64,000 bases of DNA from Periconia sp. R9002 (lineage: Eukaryota > Ascomycota > Dothideomycetes > Pleosporales > Periconiaceae), in assembly GCA_023627715.1 (NCBI GenBank), contig JAMAHW010000010.1, positions 496,001-560,000 of the forward strand. Direction: 5' to 3'. Below, in pieces: positions 58,301 through 64,000 of the stretch. The notes below the pieces were generated by a model that was not told the origin of the DNA, did not search any database, and saw nothing but the letters and a program-made list of their open reading frames with translations. The translations under genes and the position numbers were made by a program. Within the stretch, counting starts at the first letter, position 1. Each line of letters opens with the position of its first letter.

Positions 58301-58731
58301 CCCCTAGCAAGGATCGAGCTCTTCTTTTCAATTCTTGTCCCAACACCTGCCGCACTTGCGCGCGTTCCATTTTCCCTTAACGCGCCCCTTTCTCTCATGG
58401 TGCTCCTCCTCATGACTTTCCCATTCCCCCTCTGTTCACGTTGAAGCTCCGCCTCCTCCTCCTCAAGCGCAACATCCTCGAAGATATCCAGGCTTGGTTC
58501 AAATGCGCCCCTCGCACCAGCAGCGCTCTGTCTCATCATACTCTTGCGCATCATCGGTGGCCTCTTAGGCTTGACATTGCGAAGGCCTGCGCCAGTGCTT
58601 GTGCTATGTCTGACTTCGGTCGTATATTCAATATTCGCTGTGGTGCCATCATCGTATGCGTAGGGGTCGGCGTAGCTAGTAGCGGGAGGTGCGTTGTACG
58701 GGCACGGAGTGCTTTCTGCGTAGCGACGCAT
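55309..58731 (-). CDS. ASPM/Sha1-type protein with calponin-homology and IQ motifs
   Basis: The gene is an intronless frame of 1140 aa. The first 430 or so residues are disordered and basic. The family block with DNWLTYQEVAITQILNSMFE lies near residues 480-500, a calponin-homology region spans about 630-850, and at least three IQ-like repeats (TLQRAYRANVARR, VVQRRWRGIEEMRR, AVQSWARAWVVRR) sit at about 1045-1115. This is the layout of fungal ASPM (abnormal spindle) homologues, annotated as calmodulin-binding protein Sha1. ASPM proteins sit at spindle poles and bind microtubules and calmodulin; the fungal protein has far fewer IQ motifs than the animal ones. Confidence 0.82.
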   Translation of the reverse strand: MRRYAESTPCPYNAPPATSYADPYAYDDGTTANIEYTTEVRHSTSTGAGLRNVKPKRPPMMRKSMMRQSAAGARGAFEPSLDIFEDVALEEEEAELQREQRGNGKVMRRSTMRERGALRENGTRASAAGVGTRIEKKSSILARGAQKIQLPAPAPPPTTPALVPEVGESRPQRRRVSQLLMERQSAAGPDATVQLREELLKKKEMRRQGPIKDSRRNTIYIPTDETSIFTIHPGNATLAHTSRDPRQKSPDTGLELVTLSEEEPENLVSVLKKEGKSSRKSLAAPPKRVPLVQSGRQGSSFSHDVFGQGGGKENIPPGMEVFKGKNGGTHIELNFGKLEEKKPKVHFSSKGSTASSRATTRKEGTQKRTRTSTPYDASSPAKALKTRAGALASARPAGPKPNIKNVKSRIDKTAPRLPLASSSPFHTDRSPPSALRRRRVERPSTHITLMHEVGRPQQPSKEEYPVLKEDLARPELYEDNWLTYQEVAITQILNSMFEASNKDPNAEQTVEELRRRLLDMYQEPAMLSLHKRLQASLQYGALSIPKDLLVQTLRLKDDVGLRKKFLNLWVKTYNLTTLRAAAETIMGRQITAPSRLSSGSTSSDDGSRVMRAERRAIENFLDIFLIRNEDAVRVKSAAVGSIASLTRGDQVNDDFGSQGWSWRRTALRSLMLIYLLDRAKSAGIMSGCLFQSTSPYKTSTDVLHALSTILLPSHGDITRPLGHLNYKVDHAQYPLQEFTYHIENIAIDLRDGVVLTRLVELLLYQSPTLTARQEDTVTINMPTGETLTSSFDFTTKESWVLSQHLKVPSIGRAQKLYNVQVALAALDGVRGIPLNIVGGIKPEDIVDGHREKTMSLLWSLVGKHGLHSLVDWSDIVREIQRFRSQWYKRRNEYEEGHLDSENDDETKEIGVGSDAGLEYHARQLLSWARCIARTKGLKVSNFTTSFSNPKIIEAIVDAYLPPSLVPPSSLLPSSSSKLSLASKLAATGCSSSFISLFTSSQSRTTHTIPSKDFTLLTLTFLASRLPPISRTHRAATTLQRAYRANVARRTILHRISHMRIARAAADVGAARERLVRAAIVVQRRWRGIEEMRRKRLEDIALAVQSWARAWVVRRWAGRVTGGRVGGGKGGAGRRRVRGGW

Positions 58732-59307
58732 GGCTCTTTCGTGTGGGAAGCTATGCGATGAGCATTCGGCGGTGTATCTGTACTCAAGTATGTATGTATG
58801 TATGAGGGTGCGATGGAGAGAGGTTTGAACTAGCTAGAAAAAGTTCAGTTCGACGACGATTAAGCAAGGGAGTGAGTGTGTTGGTTGTCTTGATTTCTAT
58901 GGGCTTGGGCGCTTAACCGGATCTAAGCACGGGCGTCGCGCGACGTTGTGTTGTTGGGCGCGCCTGCCTGGGTAAACCTGGTGATCATGACGTTGCGGGG
59001 GCAACCGCCACGCTAGACTAAATCCTTCCGTCAGACAGACTATCTATGTGCAATTTCATAAATGTGCATATATCAATGGATGATATGTATACATCATCGG
59101 CATCAAAAGGGTTCATGTCATTCAATCCAGAAATACAATAGGCATCTGTATCCGTTGCAACGCTCATCAAATGCAAAATGCAGTCCAAACCCTCCCCCCC
59201 GACCGAGTTATGTACCATGTCCTACCCGCCCAAACGCCGTGTCCCACCCTCTCCTCATTCTAAAGGCACCATAATATTCAAAATCAAAACAACATCAACA
59301 TACTCAT
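58732..59307. other. intergenic region between ASPM-like gene and SMC4
   Basis: These 576 bases contain the ASPM-like promoter, a short TATG microsatellite (58790-58804) and the SMC4 3' flank. No frame is supported. Confidence 0.4.
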
Positions 59308-62300
59308 CTATGCACTTGCCCGGATGTAGTCTTTGTTCTCAATTGTGACACTCTTGGTCTGCTGCCTGTTAGCACTCACACTGAACTTGACACTAGAGAA
59401 ATGCTCACCATGTGATTAACCTTGTATACGCCCACAAGACGCGCCGCGAGCTCGAACATGTTGTTGCGCAGTGAAATAACAATGAACTGTGCGTTCTTCG
59501 TCCGCTGTTGGATGTAGCTGGCCACAATAGATACCTACGACAAACACCCCACGTCAGCATTCTCGCCCTCATCATCCACGTTCCGACCATGAATCGACTT
59601 ACATTTCGGAAATCCAGGGCAGCGTCAATCTCGTCCATGACGTACAGCGGCGTGGGTTTGTAGTGATGTAGTGCAAAAACGAGCGCCAGGGAGCTCAGTG
59701 TCTTTTCCCCACCAGATAGGTTGGAAATGTTCTTCCAGCTCTTTTTGGGTGGCATCACGCTGAACAGAATGCCTTCCGAGAATGGGTCCAGTGAGTCGAC
59801 GAGTTCGAGCTCCGCGTTACCACCCATGGTGATCATCTGATACATCTCCTTTAGGCGGGCTGTGATGATGCTGAAACCTTCCATAAATCCTTCCAAACGG
59901 AGACGCCGCAGTTCATCGCAGCGTTTTTTGGCTGCGTTGCGGGACGAAACGGCTTCAGCAAGGTCCAGACTACGGGCTGCGTGTTCTTCAACTCGCTTAC
60001 GATATTCACCCAGCACTGCCAGATCAACATTGACGCTCTCGTTCTTCTTCTCCAGCTGCTCGATTTCGTCCTTGAGCTCGTCCTTGTCCATATCTTGGAG
60101 TTCATCCTTGGTATAGGTAGGCAATCCTTCCGATTCTTGACTCTCCCCAAGATCACTGACGCTCTGGTACGAGAGCTTCGATAGCTTGTCTTGATAATAT
60201 CGCTGCTTCTTCATGAACTCATTCAGACCTTTTTGTCCCTCTTCGAGCTTGTTGCGCATCTCAATCTCCACAGCTCTGGTCTCATTCAGCTCGGCAGTTT
60301 TCTCGTCGAGTTCCTTCTTGACTGCTTGCAACTCTTCCTTTCTTGTTTCGAGAGCCTATATCAAGGATCAGTTATATGATGAATGCTAAAGACTGCGTAA
60401 CGTACCTCCAAAGCCTCCTCAGCTTGTTGTCTTATGCCCGCAGCGTCCCTGCGCTGCGCCTCCATATCTTGCTCAACCTTCTCCGCATCCTTAGCCAGCT
60501 TGTCAAGATCTTTAATCGCATCAGCATGCGCTTTCTCGTGCTTGGCGCGCTGCTTCTCTTCCTTCGACTTCGAGACTTCGGCATTTGAAGAAGCTTCCGT
60601 GAGTGTATCAATTTGTTGTTTGAGACCGTCCACTTTGGCCTTTTGGCTTCGCAGCTTCACACCACCAATCTCCATAATCTTGTCTTGCAAAGCTTTAATT
60701 TCTGCTTCTACATCGGCAGTCTCAGCATGCAGCTTAGAAACCTCCCTCTCCATTGACGCTATGCTCTTCTCCAGAGCGGAAATTCGACCCTTATCAGATT
60801 TGGTCGTGGCAGCTTCGGCCGTCAATTCCTTGATGCGACGTTTGGAATCGGCAATGTTCCGGTCAAAGCTTTCGAGCTCAAGTCCAATTTTCTGACCTTT
60901 TGTCTCTAAATGGGGTATTCGGTCATTGAGGTTCCGCAATGTGGCCTCTAAATCTCGCTGTTCCTGCTGGAGTTCGGAGAAGGTTTGTTCGAGCGCATCG
61001 CGGTCTTGCTCCAGCTTCACAACCTGATCTTTAGAGACGTCGGCGGAAAGTTTAGATGACATTCCACCCTTGGCAACTCGCGTTCCACCTCCGCTCATGG
61101 TACCGGACTTGTCAATGAGTTGACCGTCAAGCGTAACGACTCGCCATCTCTTTGCACCATATGCGATGCGGTTTGCATGCTGAAGTTCGTTTGCAACCAG
61201 GGTGTTCTGCAGTACACTAAAGAAGGCGGGTCGGAATTTGTCGTGCTTGGGCTTCACCAAGTCGAACAATCTCGGAACATTCTCCGGCGTGTCGATTTGG
61301 GACAAGTCTCGCTGAGGTAGACGATCCAAACAGATAAAGTTAGCACGACCAAGATTGTTTTTCCGAAGATATTCTATGCATTGCTGGCCAACCTCGACCG
61401 AATCAACAACCAGATTATCCAGCTGAGGACAAGCAGTTGATATGGCAACATCGTACTTTTGGTCAATGGCACCGAGATTCCCCAGTCGTCCGTGGAAACC
61501 ACTGATACGCCCCGAATCTTTCAAGCGCATAAGGCCCGTGAGGACATTACCTTGCGTCTGAGTTGCGGAAAGACTAGCGCGTGCCTCATCAGCCTTCTGT
61601 CTTGCGCCCGATAGTTTCGTTCGGAGAGCAGGCTCTTTTTCAGAGAGCTTTTCAATCTGCATTTGAATCTTGTGCGCTTCCTTCTCGAGCCTCTTCTTCT
61701 CCGCCTTGCACTCTTCCAGTTCGGCGGCTTTATTTTCTTTAGACTCTTCAAGGGTACCAATCTTTGCCTCCACTTCAGCGATACCCTTCGCACCTGCATT
61801 TTCCTTTTCGCGAAGAATATCAAGCTCACTCTGTGCGACGGCAATAGCGGATTGTTTTTCGTTAATCTTAGCGCTCCACGGTTCCAGGGACTTCTGCTTT
61901 GCAGCGATTTCGTCAGAAAGACCTTGCGTCTTTCCAGCTAGAGCTGCTCGCACAGCTTCGAGCTCTTTTTCTTCAACCTTCATGTTGGCTTCGAGATCTT
62001 CGATCTCTTTAGCAGAACGCTCAATATCCTCCGCATATTGTTTGGCGAGGGTTTCGGATTCAGAAATTCCGAATCTGCTGGTTTCTTTGGTCTTTTCAAG
62101 CTTCTTCTGTTTGTTCGCTAGAAATTTCTTCTTTTCTTCAAATTTGACAGTCTCCTTGTCGAGTTTAGCAACCTCCTTCTGCAGCTCCTGTGAGTGCTTC
62201 TCAAGTCGCTCATATTCTTTGACGCCTTTCTTGTGTTGTTTGTCAAGCTGCTTGATGCCCTCTTCGTTGCCTTGATGTTTTTCAAGTTCCTCGTCGAGTT

Positions 62301-63873
62301 GGGCTTGCATTTGAGCCACCGACTCTTGTGTTACGGCAATGTGATCCTCCATATTGGAGATGACGATTTGATAGAGCGCCGATTTTTTGGTAGAAAGCTC
62401 ATTCTCATCACGGATATAGGCCAGGGCTTTGTTCTTCTTGTCCTCCAAGCCGTTCTTCTCCTTTTCCACGTGCTGGACACGGTTATTCTTTTCCATGCAA
62501 ACTTCGTTCAAGGTCTCGGTTTCGGCAGCAGACTCTTCTATCGGGGTTTTGTACTTTGATGTGCCAATAATATCCTCTAGATACTCCAACAAACCATCGT
62601 CGTGCTCAGTGGCAGCCTTGGGTTTCATCTGTGCAATGGATTCAACCTCACCCTGCAAAATCAAAAATCGCTTGTGGTCGAGATCAACACCGCGGTCCTT
62701 GAGAAGTGTCGTGACAATGGTGAAACTGGACTCCTTGTTGTTGATGTAATACTTGCTCGAATTGTTTTTGAACGCTCTTCGAGAAATGACCAATTGGGTG
62801 TCGGGAATAACCTCACTGCCGCCTCCCGGCAAATCCTTTACCTCCTGGAAATGCACTGAGACTTCGCAATATTCGAGGTCAGGGAAGGCAGCGGAATTAT
62901 GAATAAGTGCAGATATCTTGCCTTGACGCATTTTGCTTGCACGGAAACCAAACACAAACAGGAGCGAGTCAATAACGTTTGACTTTCCAGATCCATTTGG
63001 ACCGACCACGGAAGAGAAGGAAGCGTGGAAGGGCCCAACCTTTTGCTCTCCTGCATAACTTTTGAAGTTGGTAAGAATCAGCCAGGTGATGACAGTCCGT
63101 TGTTTAGGAACATTGGATTCCTGGGTCGAAGGAATGCCCGCGGCGCGCTTCCGCACTACTATATCCATGGGTTTCTCCAACGTGGTGTGTTGGACATTGA
63201 CCCTCTCCACCACGGCGGGTGGTGGTTGAGACGATGTTGCCTCAGGCTCTGCCTCAGATTCTGGTGTTGGTTCGATTATAGTTCTTTGAGTTATATCTGC
63301 TCGCGGGGTTTCTGGTGTGCTGGTAGGTTCGGGCTCGGGTTCGGGTTCGGGCTCAGGCTCGGTCTCGGGTTCACGTTTGATGATTGTAGCCTCTGCTTCT
63401 GGTTCGGCCTCGAGCTCAGGCTCGGGCGACTGTGAGGGTTTTGGTGTGAGTAGTTGGGAAGCTTCTTCAACTTGTAAAGCTGCTGCAGGAGGGGTGCGAG
63501 AGGCGCGAGACCTGGCGCTCACCTTTACTGCTGTGGTTCTCTTCCGGGGGGATTTCTTGGTGGGAGAGAGCGGTTCAACGTCTCCGGATGTGGGCGCAAA
63601 GACTTGCGAAGGCTCTATGGCTTCTGGCGCCCGGGTACGCCGCCTTGATGAAGTCGCTGCCGGCGTGGCCGAAGCAGCAGCATCTGGATTCTTCTTCGGG
63701 CGACCTCGTGTCCTTTTGGGCGGGGCTGGCTCTGGCGTGAAATCCTCCTCTTCCTCCTGCTTGAACTGCGGCGTACTTTGACGACTGCTGTCATCGTCGG
63801 TATCATCAATGACAGGAGCTCTCCGACGGGTTGCGGCGGCGCGCGTTGATTTTCGGGGCGATGCTGAAGACAT
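59308..63873 (-). CDS. SMC4: condensin core ATPase SMC4
   Basis: The protein has 1466 aa from exons 63873-60406, 60355-59603, 59534-59409 and 59361-59308, all phase 0. A low-complexity N-tail of about 260 residues with KRTRGRPKK-type and Glu-Pro tracts precedes the head: Walker A GPNGSGKSN near 290. Two long coiled coils flank the hinge (about 780-915, with FHGRLGNLGAIDQKYDVA and TMSGGGTRVAKGGMSS). The C-terminal head has LSGGEKTLSSLALVFAL near 1365 and Walker B VMDEIDAALD near 1390, ending KSVTIENKDYI. SMC4 pairs with SMC2 in condensin to compact mitotic chromosomes. The last two short exons are needed to complete the head. Confidence 0.94.
63205..63435 (-). repeat. Glu-Pro dipeptide tract in SMC4 N-tail
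   Basis: GAACCC/GAGCCC-type hexamers encode alternating Glu and Pro (with some Ala and Thr) between about residues 147 and 222. It is low-complexity coding DNA, likely variable in length. Confidence 0.75.
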
Positions 63874-64000
63874 GATGCGTCTGGTATTGTGAGAGATGAG
63901 CTAACAAGCCCTGGAAGGCTAATTGTAAGAACTGATTTCGAAATATCAGTCTGTAATATGGGCGAGATCGCCCGGGGATCTGAGCGTAGTTTTTTTCTCT
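63874..64000. promoter_or_regulatory. SMC4 upstream region (partial)
   Basis: The window ends 127 bases upstream of the SMC4 start codon. No specific element is recognised. Confidence 0.3.

Overview
This 64 kb window is nuclear DNA of a filamentous ascomycete (Pezizomycotina). Genes are compact, with short introns (about 45-215 nt) bounded by GTRAGT-type donors and AG acceptors. The gene set is typical of moulds: a QDE3/SGS1-type RecQ helicase, a Fig1-domain protein, a secreted DUF1996 protein, a tyrosinase, a GH20 hexosaminidase and an ASPM/Sha1-type protein. I cannot fix the class; Leotiomycetes or Sordariomycetes would fit. There is no operon logic, CRISPR array, rRNA gene or tRNA gene that I can support, and no intact transposon.

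Layout. 0-6 kb: an unassigned terminal ORF, a LACTB2-like metallo-beta-lactamase-fold hydrolase (-), the eEF1A lysine methyltransferase EFM5 (+), a HIT-family nucleotide hydrolase (-), a methylglutaconyl-CoA hydratase (-), then an AT-rich patch with a probable relic of a GH27 alpha-galactosidase. 6-12 kb: a CCCH/FG-repeat nucleoporin (-), then a small two-pass membrane ORF ending 20 nt before GPI1/PIG-Q (+). 12.8-17 kb: a secreted DUF1996 protein (+) and an Mtr-type amino-acid transporter (+). 17-25 kb: DEAH helicase DHR2 (+), proline iminopeptidase (-), Kelch protein KEL3 (+) and a salicylate-hydroxylase-like FAD monooxygenase (-). 26.7-34.5 kb: pyroglutamyl peptidase (+), GH20 N-acetylhexosaminidase (-), GT8 glycosyltransferase (-) and ribosomal protein uL11/RPL12 (-). 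34.5-37.7 kb is gene-poor. 37.7-43.5 kb holds a type-3 copper oxidase, an NmrA/isoflavone-reductase-like enzyme and a PLP group II decarboxylase, the best candidate for a small specialised-metabolism group. 44-49.3 kb: RecQ helicase (+). 50.9-51.8 kb: Fig1-like membrane protein (-). 54.2 kb: HSP12-like stress protein (+). 55.3-64 kb: ASPM/Sha1 homologue (-) and condensin SMC4 (-).

Functionally most of the window is housekeeping: ribosome biogenesis and translation (DHR2, RPL12, EFM5), nuclear export, GPI-anchor synthesis, chromosome maintenance (RecQ, SMC4, ASPM) and peptide or leucine turnover. The accessory signals are the tyrosinase-reductase-decarboxylase stretch, the glycosidase relic and the small ORF abutting GPI1. 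Exon boundaries were set by eye from splice consensus plus reading phase. Every multi-exon model given closes in frame, but none has been checked against RNA.
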